DNA of 64,000 nucleotides from Dorea_A amylophila (GTDB lineage: Bacteria; Bacillota; Clostridia; Lachnospirales; Lachnospiraceae), in NCBI RefSeq assembly GCF_025567265.1, contig NZ_JAOQJW010000017.1:1-64000 (forward strand). Direction: 5' to 3'. Below, piece by piece: positions 16,362 through 25,117 of this stretch; position 1 is the stretch's first letter, and every line of letters starts with the position of its first letter. The position numbers and the translations under genes are program-made. Under the pieces are notes generated by a model, which saw nothing but the letters and a program-made list of their open reading frames with translations, was not told where the DNA came from and searched no databases.

Positions 16362-18740
16362 ATGAATAAAAAAACATTAACGAAATTAGAGTATCATAAA
16401 ATTATTGACATCTTAATAGAACAGGCAACCTCTTTCGGCGGCAAAGAACGCTGCAAAAGATTGAAACCCATGACATCTCTTCCGGATATCAATACTGCAC
16501 AGGAACAAACTGCCGCCGCATTTACCCGTATCATCAGAAAGGGGCGTCCTTCTTTCGGAAGCTGCAACCCGGTCGGGGAATCTTTAAAGCGTCTGGAAGT
16601 CGGTGCAGCTCTTGGAAGCGGGGAACTCCTGCGCATCTGCAAGCTTTTGGAAAATGCAGGGCAGATCAAAGCCTACGGCCGTCATGAGACTGTAGACGAT
16701 GCGGAAGATTGTCTGGATATATTTTTCCAGCAGATTGAGCCGCTGACACTGATCAGCACCGAGATACGCAGATGTATCATTGACGAAGATGAGATCAGCG
16801 ATGATGCCAGCAGCACTCTGAAGCAGATCCGCCGCTCCATGAACCAGATCAACGATAAAGTACATTCTACCTTATCTTCTCTGGTCAATGGTTCACTCCG
16901 CACCTATCTGCAGGATTCGATCATCACAATGCGCGGGGACCGCTACTGTATCCCGGTCAAAGCCGAATACCGGAGCCAGGTATCCGGTCTGATCCACGAT
17001 CAGTCTGCCACGGGCTCTACCCTGTTCATCGAACCAATGTCTGTTGTAAAACTGAATAATGACCTGAAAGAACTTTACGGCAAAGAGCAGGAAGAGATAC
17101 AGATAATCCTTGCACGCTTAAGTGCCGATGTCGCAGAATATACAGAGTCCATCCGCACCGACTATAAAATCATGACGGAACTGGACTTCATTTTCGCAAG
17201 AGGGAACCTTGCAATTCTTATGAACGCAAGTAAGCCTGTCTTCAATACAAAGGGAAAAATCCATATCCGCGAAGGACGTCATCCTCTGTTAGATAAGAAG
17301 AAAGTCGTTCCGATCACCGTCACTCTCGGTGACACTTTCGACCTTCTGATCGTAACCGGACCAAACACCGGCGGTAAGACTGTTTCCTTAAAAACGGTCG
17401 GATTATTTACCCTGATGGGACAGGCGGGACTTCATATCCCTGCACTGGACCGTTCGGAGCTGGCTCTTTTTGAAAATGTATATGCCGATATCGGGGATGA
17501 ACAAAGTATTGAGCAGAGCCTCAGTACTTTCTCCTCTCACATGACGAACATCGTCTCATTCTTAAAACATGTAGATGAACATTCTCTGGTGCTGTTCGAT
17601 GAGCTGAACGCAGGAACCGACCCTACTGAAGGTGCCGCTCTCGCGATCGCCATCTTAAACTATCTCCATCAGCGAGGTATCCGCACCATGGCAACCACTC
17701 ACTACAGTGAGCTGAAAGTCTTCGCCCTTTCCACACCAGGTGTTGAGAATGCCTGTTGTGAATTTGATGTCGAGACGCTCAGTCCGACTTACCGTCTTCT
17801 GATCGGTATCCCGGGAAAGAGTAATGCGTTTGCCATCGCAGGAAAGCTTGGCCTTCCTGATTACATCATCGATGATGCCAGAACACACCTGACCGAACAG
17901 GATGAATCCTTCGAAGACTTGTTAACCGATCTCGAGACAAGTAAGCGTACTATCCGGAAAGAACAGGAAGAAATCGAGCACTACAAACGTGAGCTGGAAC
18001 GTCTCGAAGAAGAGACCCGGCAGAAACGTGACAAATTAGAAGAACAGCGCGACCGCATCATCCGTGAAGCCAATGAAAAAGCGCATGAGATTCTGGCCGA
18101 TGCCAAGGAAACCGCCGATGAGACGATGCGTAACTTCCACAAGTTCGGCAAGGCAAATATTTCCGTTGCCGAGATGGAAAAAGAACGTGAACGTCTCCGT
18201 AAGAAAATGAATGCCACACAGAATTCCATGAAGACGGATGCGAAAAAACCGAAAAAGACTTACAAAGCCAGTGATTTCAAGTTGGGTGAATCTGTCAAAG
18301 TACTCAGCATGAACCTGACCGGATCTGTCACTTCACTTCCGGATGCCAAAGGAAATGTCACCGTGCAGATGGGAATCTTGCGCTCCACAGTCAATATTTC
18401 CGATCTGGAGATCATCGACGAAGCGCCGGCATATTCATTTGCCGGAAGAACTCGTCAGACCGGCAAAGGTAAAGTTAAAATGGGCAAATCCCTTGCGATC
18501 AGTCCGGAGATCAACCTTCTTGGAAAAACGGTCGATGAGGCGGTGGCCGAACTGGATAAGTATCTGGATGATGCATCGCTTGCACATCTCAGTTCCGTAA
18601 GAATCGTTCACGGAAAAGGTACCGGGGCCTTAAGAGCCGGTATCCACAAATATCTGAAGCGGCAGAAACATGTCAAATCATTCCGTCTTGGGGCTTTCGG
18701 CGAGGGTGACGCAGGCGTAACCATTGCCGAACTGAAATAA
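16362..18740 (+). CDS. mutS2: Endonuclease MutS2
   Basis: A 792-residue MutS2: N-terminal helical lever/clamp region, MutS ATPase (Walker A TGPNTGGKT at about residue 330, then STFSSHMTNI, Walker B LVLFDELNAGTDP), a coiled coil (about 515-640), a KOW-like segment and a C-terminal Smr nuclease domain with HGKGTGALR near residue 748. MutS2 suppresses homologous recombination and, in Bacillus, helps split collided ribosomes. The start is ATG 16362, with AGGTG at 16351-16355. A GTG at 16353 lies inside that Shine-Dalgarno and is unlikely. Probably cotranscribed with the downstream two-component genes (33-base gap). Confidence 0.95.
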   Translation: MNKKTLTKLEYHKIIDILIEQATSFGGKERCKRLKPMTSLPDINTAQEQTAAAFTRIIRKGRPSFGSCNPVGESLKRLEVGAALGSGELLRICKLLENAGQIKAYGRHETVDDAEDCLDIFFQQIEPLTLISTEIRRCIIDEDEISDDASSTLKQIRRSMNQINDKVHSTLSSLVNGSLRTYLQDSIITMRGDRYCIPVKAEYRSQVSGLIHDQSATGSTLFIEPMSVVKLNNDLKELYGKEQEEIQIILARLSADVAEYTESIRTDYKIMTELDFIFARGNLAILMNASKPVFNTKGKIHIREGRHPLLDKKKVVPITVTLGDTFDLLIVTGPNTGGKTVSLKTVGLFTLMGQAGLHIPALDRSELALFENVYADIGDEQSIEQSLSTFSSHMTNIVSFLKHVDEHSLVLFDELNAGTDPTEGAALAIAILNYLHQRGIRTMATTHYSELKVFALSTPGVENACCEFDVETLSPTYRLLIGIPGKSNAFAIAGKLGLPDYIIDDARTHLTEQDESFEDLLTDLETSKRTIRKEQEEIEHYKRELERLEEETRQKRDKLEEQRDRIIREANEKAHEILADAKETADETMRNFHKFGKANISVAEMEKERERLRKKMNATQNSMKTDAKKPKKTYKASDFKLGESVKVLSMNLTGSVTSLPDAKGNVTVQMGILRSTVNISDLEIIDEAPAYSFAGRTRQTGKGKVKMGKSLAISPEINLLGKTVDEAVAELDKYLDDASLAHLSSVRIVHGKGTGALRAGIHKYLKRQKHVKSFRLGAFGEGDAGVTIAELK

Positions 18741-18773
18741 AACAAAAAATGCATATGGGAGGCGTATACATCT

Positions 18774-19475
18774 ATGAATAAACAGAAAATACTGATCGTC
18801 GATGACGATGAAAATATTGCCGAACTGGTCTCTTTATATCTGGCCAAAGAATGCTTTGATACCATGATGGTCCACGACGGCGAACGGGCACTGATTGCCT
18901 TTGATACTTACAAACCGAATCTGGTCCTTTTAGATCTTATGCTGCCTGGTATCGATGGATATCAGGTCTGTCGTGAGATCCGCACCAGATCCAACACCCC
19001 GATCATCATGCTCTCAGCCAAAGGCGAAGTATTCGACAAGGTACTTGGTCTTGAACTCGGCGCAGATGATTATATTATGAAACCATTCGATGCCAAAGAG
19101 CTTGTTGCCCGCGTAAAAGCTGTTTTACGCCGCTATCAGGTTGGTTCAAAACCTGAGACCCCTCAGGCAGATAAGGGAAAATGTGTCGAATATCCAGGAA
19201 TTGAGATCAATCTGACTAATTATTCTGTCATTGTTGACGGACATACCGTTGAGATGCCGCCGAAGGAACTGGAACTTCTTTATTTCCTCGCATCTTCTCC
19301 AAATCAGGTCTTCACCAGAGAGCAGCTGCTGGATCAGATCTGGGGATACGAATACATCGGCGATACCCGTACCGTAGATGTGCATATCAAACGTCTCCGC
19401 GAGAAGATCAAGGATCACAACGGCTGGAGTCTCAGCACCGTATGGGGAATCGGTTATAAATTTGAAGTAAAATAA
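18774..19475 (+). CDS. OmpR/PhoB-family response regulator
   Basis: A 233-residue regulator: receiver domain (1-120) with acidic pocket DDDE (10-13), phosphoacceptor D54 in LVLLDLMLPG and conserved Lys in IMKPFD. A winged-helix DNA-binding domain follows (about 140-233), ending TRTVDVHIKRLREKIKDHNGWSLSTVWGIGYKF. GGGAGG precedes the ATG. The partner kinase starts 15 bases downstream. The stimulus is unknown; placement after mutS2 gives no clear hint. Confidence 0.95.
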   Translation: MNKQKILIVDDDENIAELVSLYLAKECFDTMMVHDGERALIAFDTYKPNLVLLDLMLPGIDGYQVCREIRTRSNTPIIMLSAKGEVFDKVLGLELGADDYIMKPFDAKELVARVKAVLRRYQVGSKPETPQADKGKCVEYPGIEINLTNYSVIVDGHTVEMPPKELELLYFLASSPNQVFTREQLLDQIWGYEYIGDTRTVDVHIKRLREKIKDHNGWSLSTVWGIGYKFEVK

Positions 19476-19490
19476 CAGCGGGTAGATATC

Positions 19491-20903
19491 ATGAAAAGTA
19501 CATTATATTTAAAATTCATATTTATCTATATCATATTCGGATTCTTAAGCCTTTTTACAGCCGCAACGCTGACAGAGAATCTGGTCCGTACACCGATCTT
19601 TAACCGTGTAAGTAACAGCATGTACCGGGAAGCTACGATGGTTGCCACAAGCTATCTTCCCGGTTATTTTTCCGGTGAATTGCAGGAATCCGATACACAG
19701 ATGATCTTATCCGGGATTGAGACCCAGCTGGATGCCGCAGTCTGGTTCGTTTCCAGGGACGGAAAACTGATCGCCTCCGCTCATTCCGGTGAGTACCCAT
19801 CCGCTCCGGATACGATCAAGGATTTTGATCCTGCCGAATCCGGAAGTGACCGTTCACAGACCGGTGATTATCACGGATATTTCGACAATGATGTCATCAC
19901 TGTGACCGTTCCGGTAACTTACGGGTATTTTCCAAAAGGTTATCTGATGATCCATCAGTACACTACCGTCGTTGATACTATGACGGATATATTGATGCGT
20001 GGTGTATATATCACATTTATCGTGATCTTCCTGCTCTCGTTCATTATCCTGCTGGCATTCCATTTCCTTGTCTACCGCCCGCTTCACAAGATCACCGAAG
20101 CTGCAACACAGTATGCTTCCGGCAATCTGGAGTATGAGATTCCGGTCACGGCCGAAGACGAGATGGGTTATCTGTCTGCATCACTGAACTATATGTCTTC
20201 ACAGCTTCGTGATATGGAAGATTACCAGAAGAAATTTGTGGCAAATGTATCCCACGATTTCCGTTCTCCGCTTACTTCCATCAAAGGGTATATAGAAGCT
20301 ATGACAGACGGAACTATCCCACCCGAATTACATGAGAAGTACCTGAAGATTATCTTATTTGAAACGGAACGTCTGACAGACCTTACACATGATCTGCTGA
20401 CATTAAATGAATTCGACACCAATCACCTGCTTCTCAACCGGGAAGTATTCGATATCCACGAGATGATCAAACACGTGGCAGCATCCTTCGAGGGAGTCTG
20501 CACCCAGAAAAAGATCTCTATTGAACTGGTCTTCGCAACAAAGCATCTGAATGTAAATGCCGACAAACGTAAAATCCAGCAAGTCTTATACAACCTGCTG
20601 GACAATGCCATTAAATTCAGCGATCCGGATTCTATTATTACCATCGAAACAACAGACCGCGGCGAAAAAGTATATACAGCAGTCAAAGATAATGGGATCG
20701 GAATTCCAAGAGCGGCACTCGGAAAAATCTGGGAACGTTTTTACAAAAGTGATCTCTCCCGCGGGAAGGATAAGAAAGGCACCGGTCTTGGACTTGCGAT
20801 CGTGAAAGAAGCGGTGCAGGCACATGGTGAGAACATCACTGTAGTGAGTACGGAAGGAGTAGGAACAGAGTTTTCATTTTCACTTCCGAAAGCTGCAGGT
20901 TAA
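19491..20903 (+). CDS. Sensor histidine kinase (HAMP-HisKA-HATPase)
   Basis: A 470-residue membrane kinase: TM1 (about 8-28), an extracellular sensor region of about 140 residues, TM2 (about 171-195) and a HAMP domain. The HisKA box has H255 in FVANVSHDFRSPLTSIKGYIEAM. The ATPase domain has an N-box (VLYNLLDNAIKFS), G1 (VKDNGIGIP), an F-box (KIWERFYKSD) and G2 (GTGLGLAIVKEAVQAHG). It phosphorylates the regulator encoded just upstream. All catalytic motifs are present. Confidence 0.95.
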   Translation: MKSTLYLKFIFIYIIFGFLSLFTAATLTENLVRTPIFNRVSNSMYREATMVATSYLPGYFSGELQESDTQMILSGIETQLDAAVWFVSRDGKLIASAHSGEYPSAPDTIKDFDPAESGSDRSQTGDYHGYFDNDVITVTVPVTYGYFPKGYLMIHQYTTVVDTMTDILMRGVYITFIVIFLLSFIILLAFHFLVYRPLHKITEAATQYASGNLEYEIPVTAEDEMGYLSASLNYMSSQLRDMEDYQKKFVANVSHDFRSPLTSIKGYIEAMTDGTIPPELHEKYLKIILFETERLTDLTHDLLTLNEFDTNHLLLNREVFDIHEMIKHVAASFEGVCTQKKISIELVFATKHLNVNADKRKIQQVLYNLLDNAIKFSDPDSIITIETTDRGEKVYTAVKDNGIGIPRAALGKIWERFYKSDLSRGKDKKGTGLGLAIVKEAVQAHGENITVVSTEGVGTEFSFSLPKAAG

Positions 20904-20932
20904 TGTGACAGGGAATGTTTCCTGATCTCCAT

Positions 20933-20981
20933 AAAAAGAAAGTCACTTCTGCTCATATTCACAGAAATGACTTTCTTTTTT
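20933..20981. terminator. Bidirectional terminator
   Basis: Stem AAAGAAAGTCAcTTCTG / CAGAAaTGACTTTCTTT with A-tract on the left and T-tract on the right. It serves both the plus-strand kinase gene and the minus-strand binding-protein gene, whose stop codon it touches. Confidence 0.8.
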
Positions 20982-22200
20982 ATTTTGTATAGAGTATCTT
21001 CTGCACTTCATCCGTCTTCAGATTCTCTTTTGTCACCCAGGTATATCCGGTATTCACTACAGCTTCATTTCCCATATCAAGAGAAGCTCTTGCCGCAGCC
21101 ACCACGGTTGCGTATCCCATGCCGAATGGATTCTGCACGATCAATCCATCAACCGTACCGTCTTTCAGATCCTGGATCTCATCATCATTGGCATCAAAAC
21201 CGATCACTTTTACTTTTTTCTCCATTTTATTTCTTTCCAGTCCATCAACTGCCAGTTTCACAGAATCACCGTTTGCCGCAAAGCAGCCGGTGATATTCGG
21301 ATGTTTGGCAAGGATGTAATCGACTACCTGGTCTTCTGTAATACTGTCTGCAGCCACTATATCTTCTCCGGTAAGCTGTCCATCCGGAAGTTCACTGTCT
21401 TTTGGACGGTAAGTTCCGGCATTGATCTCGTCAGATACTGTCTTCTGCATATTGCTCAATTCATCCATGTGATATACATTTACCACAGAAATATTCGGAT
21501 GGTTTGCTGTCAGTTCATCCGTCACCGCTTTTTCTCTCTGAAGAGCAGCCTGTGATTTCGAATCCTGAATGAACAGAACTGCTTCCCCGCTGTCTCCCAT
21601 CTCTTCTGCCAGTCTCTGTGCTGCTTCTGTTCCTGCAGCTACATTGTCTGTCGATACATCCGCAGCCACTCCCTGATAATCAGACCCGGAATCAAAAGTG
21701 ACAACCGGAATCTCGCTGTCTGTTGCGAGATCAAACTGTACCTGGCAAGCCTGCAGATCTACAATTGAGATTCCGACCGCAACCGGATATCTGTCCAATT
21801 CTTCATCCAGAAGGTTCACCTGATCATCCACATTATCTGCTTTATCCGGTGCATTATACGTTACTTTTATCTTGTCTTTTCCTGTATATCCAAGACTTGC
21901 ATTCAGATCCTCTGCAGCCTGTGTCACGCCTTTCTTTACTTCGTCCCAATACTGCGTACCATTCGCCTTTCCTATAATAGAAATGTAGTCTCCCTTTTTC
22001 AGCTTCAGTCCGTTTGTATTATTATAAGCCGCCGGACTGATCAGGTCTAATTTGCCCTGATATTCCTTCTCTTCTGTCTTGGTTGTATTCTTCTCTGCTT
22101 CAATCTTCTTCTCTTCATCCGTTGCTTTCGGTGTCTGCTGACATCCGCATACAAGCAGTGCCGTACCAAGCAGCATAGCAATGATTCGATTTCTTTTCAT
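20980..22200 (-). CDS. Sugar-binding lipoprotein (type 1 periplasmic-binding fold)
   Basis: A 406-residue substrate-binding lipoprotein of the ribose/galactose type. It has a signal peptide with lipobox LVCGC (Cys about residue 20), a charged linker, and a Peripla_BP_4-like domain starting DYISIIGKANGTQYWDEVKKGVTQAAEDL and running to the C-terminus. The start is ATG 22200, with GGAGAGAGG upstream; an ATG at 22227 adds nine residues before the signal peptide. No permease or ATPase gene is adjacent, so it is an orphan binding protein: either it works with a distant transporter or it feeds a sensor. The neighbouring kinase gene is on the opposite strand. Confidence 0.85.
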   Translation of the reverse strand: MKRNRIIAMLLGTALLVCGCQQTPKATDEEKKIEAEKNTTKTEEKEYQGKLDLISPAAYNNTNGLKLKKGDYISIIGKANGTQYWDEVKKGVTQAAEDLNASLGYTGKDKIKVTYNAPDKADNVDDQVNLLDEELDRYPVAVGISIVDLQACQVQFDLATDSEIPVVTFDSGSDYQGVAADVSTDNVAAGTEAAQRLAEEMGDSGEAVLFIQDSKSQAALQREKAVTDELTANHPNISVVNVYHMDELSNMQKTVSDEINAGTYRPKDSELPDGQLTGEDIVAADSITEDQVVDYILAKHPNITGCFAANGDSVKLAVDGLERNKMEKKVKVIGFDANDDEIQDLKDGTVDGLIVQNPFGMGYATVVAAARASLDMGNEAVVNTGYTWVTKENLKTDEVQKILYTK

Positions 22201-22227
22201 TTTCCTCTCTCCTATATCCGGTATCAT

Positions 22228-22576
22228 TTCTACCTGTATTATATTCTACTCCTATTTTCACTTCTATTTTTCTTATACTTCATCAGCATTCTATACTATA
22301 CACCAAAACGGTGAAAATTTGTTGAATTTTTTATTGAAATTTTTTTTAATTTTAACCGGGATTTACCCAAAATTCAAAAGAACGTCTCTTTTCACCACCG
22401 AATATGCTTTTTCACAACAGTATCTGCTAACGCAAGTTAGTTATGACTAAACTTTTGTGTATTTCCAAAAAAACATGTAATTTACTTGTTTATTTCAGCT
22501 TTTTGTATTATGATATGGACAGAGACAACGAATTGGTTTATGTCTAGAATTTAAACTCAAAGGAGGGTATAATACT
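22228..22576. other. Divergent intergenic region
   Basis: 349 AT-rich bases between the binding-protein gene and the ferredoxin gene. It contains the ferredoxin promoter (22486-22514) and a short CTAAC-GCAA-GTTAG hairpin (22427-22440). Nothing else recognised. Confidence 0.5.
22486..22514 (+). promoter_or_regulatory. Putative ferredoxin promoter
   Basis: -35 TTGTTT (22486-22491), exact 17-base spacer, -10 TATGAT (22509-22514). The start codon is 63 bases further on with AAGGAGG directly before it. Confidence 0.55.
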
Positions 22577-22747
22577 ATGGCACACGTAATTGGTGATGAA
22601 TGTGTAAGCTGTGGATCTTGCGAAGCTGAATGTCCAGTAGGAGCTATTTCTCAGGGAGCAGAGCATTATGAAATTGATGCTGACGCTTGTGTAGATTGTG
22701 GAGCATGTGCAGCTCAGTGTCCAGTAGGAGCTATTTCTGAAGGCTAA
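22577..22747 (+). CDS. 2[4Fe-4S] clostridial-type ferredoxin
   Basis: A 56-residue ferredoxin with two near-identical cluster motifs: CVSCGSCEAECPVGAIS and CVDCGACAAQCPVGAIS, each CxxCxxCxxxCP. It is a low-potential electron carrier for pyruvate:ferredoxin oxidoreductase, hydrogenase or Rnf-type reactions. Length matches clostridial ferredoxins (55-56). Strong ribosome binding site AAGGAGG, its own promoter and two consecutive terminators indicate a highly expressed single-gene unit. The internal duplication is also visible at DNA level (TGTCCAGTAGGAGCTATTTC occurs twice). Confidence 0.97.
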   Translation: MAHVIGDECVSCGSCEAECPVGAISQGAEHYEIDADACVDCGACAAQCPVGAISEG

Positions 22748-22770
22748 TCATTCGAAATAAGAAGCATATA

Positions 22771-22798
22771 CAAAGAACCTGCCAACAGCAGGTTCTTT
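22771..22798 (+). terminator. First ferredoxin terminator
   Basis: Perfect 11-bp stem AAAGAACCTGC / GCAGGTTCTTT with CAACA loop, followed by TT. It lies 24 bases after the stop codon. Confidence 0.85.
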
Positions 22799-22817
22799 TG
22801 CATATTCAGGCAAACTC

Positions 22818-22843
22818 ATGCGCAGTATTTATGTACTGCGCAT
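22818..22843 (+). terminator. Second ferredoxin terminator
   Basis: Perfect 10-bp stem ATGCGCAGTA / TACTGCGCAT with TTTATG loop, followed by TTTTTC. It backs up the first terminator 20 bases earlier. Confidence 0.75.
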
Positions 22844-22956
22844 TTTTCAACATTTTTGTTTCCCTCGACGGATTCTGACGAAATCGGTGCTTTTCCCTGT
22901 GCTATGATACATTTACCCATAAGGGACAAGTATTATAATATAAGGGGGTATCTAAT

Positions 22957-23331
22957 GTGGGAAATCATACCAATGCTTTGAATACTTTAGAACAGATCAA
23001 ACGCGAGACCAAAGATGATGCCAGACTGTATGCATGTATCAGGGATCTCTACGAACAGGGTGTCTCCCTTTCCGATCTCAAAGCCCTGATCCCGGATATC
23101 AGACGGACCAGGGAACAGCTTCAGTTAAAACGCATGCTGCAGAATAACAACGAAGTGCTTCTCAACATGTTCAGCCAGGAGATGACATTTCTTCTGGATG
23201 CAAAAGAACGCCAGGAAGAGCTGGAATTCAAAAAACTGGACCAGCTGATCCGCCAGCAGCAATCCTTCCGGAAAGCTTCGGCCGATGCCGGTCCAGTAAA
23301 AAAACTAAAACGAATCTTCCTGTCTGCTTAG
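22957..23331 (+). CDS. Uncharacterised helical protein
   Basis: A 124-residue, mostly helical, soluble protein I do not recognise. It starts with GTG at 22957; AAGGGGG lies eight bases upstream and no in-frame ATG is near. Residues 1-60 have an HTH-like rhythm (LYEQGVSLSDLKALIPDIRRTREQLQ), residues 60-105 are a charged helix rich in Q, E, L and K, and the tail is basic. Its last 27 bases overlap the 3' end of dnaB on the other strand. A small DNA-binding or adaptor protein is possible but unsupported beyond this. Confidence 0.6.
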   Translation: MGNHTNALNTLEQIKRETKDDARLYACIRDLYEQGVSLSDLKALIPDIRRTREQLQLKRMLQNNNEVLLNMFSQEMTFLLDAKERQEELEFKKLDQLIRQQQSFRKASADAGPVKKLKRIFLSA

Positions 23332-24654
23332 GTTCGCAAACTTTGTGTACTCACCTAACCAGGCCAGATTAACGGTCCCTACCGGACCGTTTCTTTGTTT
23401 TGCGATAATGATTTCTGCCTGTTTTTTGAACTCTGAATCTTTGTTATAGTATTCATCCCTGTAGATAAACATTACCACATCCGCATCCTGCTCAATGGCT
23501 CCGGATTCACGGAGATCAGAAAGCATCGGCCGCTTGTCCGGCCGGCTTTCTACCGCACGGCTTAACTGTGACAGCGATACAACCGGTACATTCAGCTCTC
23601 TGGCAAGTCCCTTTAACTGACGAGAAATGTCTGAGACTTCCTGCTGTCTGGATTCGGAACTCTTCCCTACACTTCCGGTCATTAACTGTAAGTAGTCGAT
23701 GATGATGATATCCAGTCCGTGCTCCAGCTTGTATTTCCTGCACTTTGATCTTAATTCCGAGATGGAGATACCCGGTGTATCATCAATGATCAGTTTCGAC
23801 TGACCGATCACACCTGCTCCTTCAATCAGTTTCTCCCAGTCGGAATCTTTCATATTACCGGTTCTAAGTGACTGTGCATCTACCTGTGATTCCAGTGAGA
23901 ACAGTCGGTTTACCAGCTGTTCCTTTGACATCTCAAGACTGAAGATGGCAACCGCTTTATTCTTCTTGAATGCCATATACTGTGCGATGTTCAGGACAAA
24001 TGCCGTCTTACCCATGGACGGACGCGCTGCGATCAGGATAAAATCTGACGGCTGGAAGCCGGACAGTTTATAATCCAAATCGATGAATCCGGTCGGGATT
24101 CCTGTAACGGTTCCCTTACTCTTAGATGCCTTTTCAATCTTATCCAGCGCATTCAGGACCACCTGCTTGATCGGAACATATTCGCCGGTCGTTCGTCTCT
24201 GTAATAACTGGAACATGGATTTCTCGGTCTGCTCCATGATAGACTCCAGAGGTTCTTTTCCGGCATAGCACATATTTTCAATCTCTTCATTCAATTTGAT
24301 CATCTTACGCATCACAGATTTGTCTGCCACGATCTGTGCATAATATTTCACATTCGCAGAAGTCGGCACTGCTGTCACCAGGTCTCTGACAAATTCCAGA
24401 CTGGCAATCTCTGCCGGTACATCTTTTTCCTTCAGTCGTTCCTGCAAAGTAATCAGATCGACCGGTTTTCCTTCATTGAACAGTTCGATCATCGAATCAA
24501 AGATCACTCCATATGACGCCTGATAAAAATCATCACCACTGATGATTTCTCCTGCAGTGGTGATGGCATCTTTATCCATAAGCATGGCGCCGACAACAGA
24601 CTGTTCTGCTTCGATGCTGTGTGGCATGACTCGTTTGATGAGTGCTTCTTCCAC
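23305..24654 (-). CDS. dnaB: Replicative DNA helicase DnaB
   Basis: A 449-residue DnaB: N-terminal primase-interacting domain (MPHSIEAEQSVVGAMLMD) and a RecA-type helicase core. Walker A is ARPSMGKTAF near residue 208, Walker B IIIDYLQLM, then LSQLSRAVESRPDKRPMLSDLRESGAIEQDAD. It unwinds DNA at the fork. The start codon is GTG at 24654, nine bases after AGGAGG; no ATG is suitably placed. Third gene of gdpP-rplI-dnaB, 13 bases after rplI. Confidence 0.97.
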   Translation of the reverse strand: MEEALIKRVMPHSIEAEQSVVGAMLMDKDAITTAGEIISGDDFYQASYGVIFDSMIELFNEGKPVDLITLQERLKEKDVPAEIASLEFVRDLVTAVPTSANVKYYAQIVADKSVMRKMIKLNEEIENMCYAGKEPLESIMEQTEKSMFQLLQRRTTGEYVPIKQVVLNALDKIEKASKSKGTVTGIPTGFIDLDYKLSGFQPSDFILIAARPSMGKTAFVLNIAQYMAFKKNKAVAIFSLEMSKEQLVNRLFSLESQVDAQSLRTGNMKDSDWEKLIEGAGVIGQSKLIIDDTPGISISELRSKCRKYKLEHGLDIIIIDYLQLMTGSVGKSSESRQQEVSDISRQLKGLARELNVPVVSLSQLSRAVESRPDKRPMLSDLRESGAIEQDADVVMFIYRDEYYNKDSEFKKQAEIIIAKQRNGPVGTVNLAWLGEYTKFANLSRQEDSF

Positions 24655-24667
24655 GCCTGAATTCCTC

Positions 24668-25117
24668 CTATGCTTCTTCTTTTACAACAACTTTCAGCTC
24701 AGCCGTTACCTTTGGATGCAGCTTAACCGGAACCGTATGTGTTCCCAGTGTTCTGATTGCTTCTTTTAACTGAACTTTCTTCTTATCAATTGTAAGATCC
24801 ATCTGTTTTTTGACTTCTTCTGCAATCTCCTTTGAAGATACAGAGCCGAACGCTCTGCCGCCTTCACCCATCTTGATCGCAACTTCAATCTTTCCTGCTT
24901 CGATCTTTCTGCCAAGTTCCTGGGCATCTTCATACTGCTGCTGAGCGATCTTGTCATCGTTCGCTTTCTTTAATTTCAGGTCATTTAAATTCTTTCCGTT
25001 AGCTTCTACACCTTTATTTTTCTTTAAGATGAAGTTTCTTGCGTATCCGTCGCTGACGTTTACGATCTCTCCCTTTTTACCAAGTGACTTTACGTCTTCT
25101 GTCAAAATAACTTTCAT
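24668..25117 (-). CDS. rplI: 50S ribosomal protein L9
   Basis: A 149-residue L9: N-terminal signature MKVILTEDVKSLGKKGEIVNVSDGYARNFILKK, a long central helix, and a C-terminal 23S-binding domain ending in the beta-strand HPKVTAELKVVV. Normal length. Its ATG overlaps the gdpP stop by one base (TAATG), indicating coupled translation. Confidence 0.97.
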   Translation of the reverse strand: MKVILTEDVKSLGKKGEIVNVSDGYARNFILKKNKGVEANGKNLNDLKLKKANDDKIAQQQYEDAQELGRKIEAGKIEVAIKMGEGGRAFGSVSSKEIAEEVKKQMDLTIDKKKVQLKEAIRTLGTHTVPVKLHPKVTAELKVVVKEEA

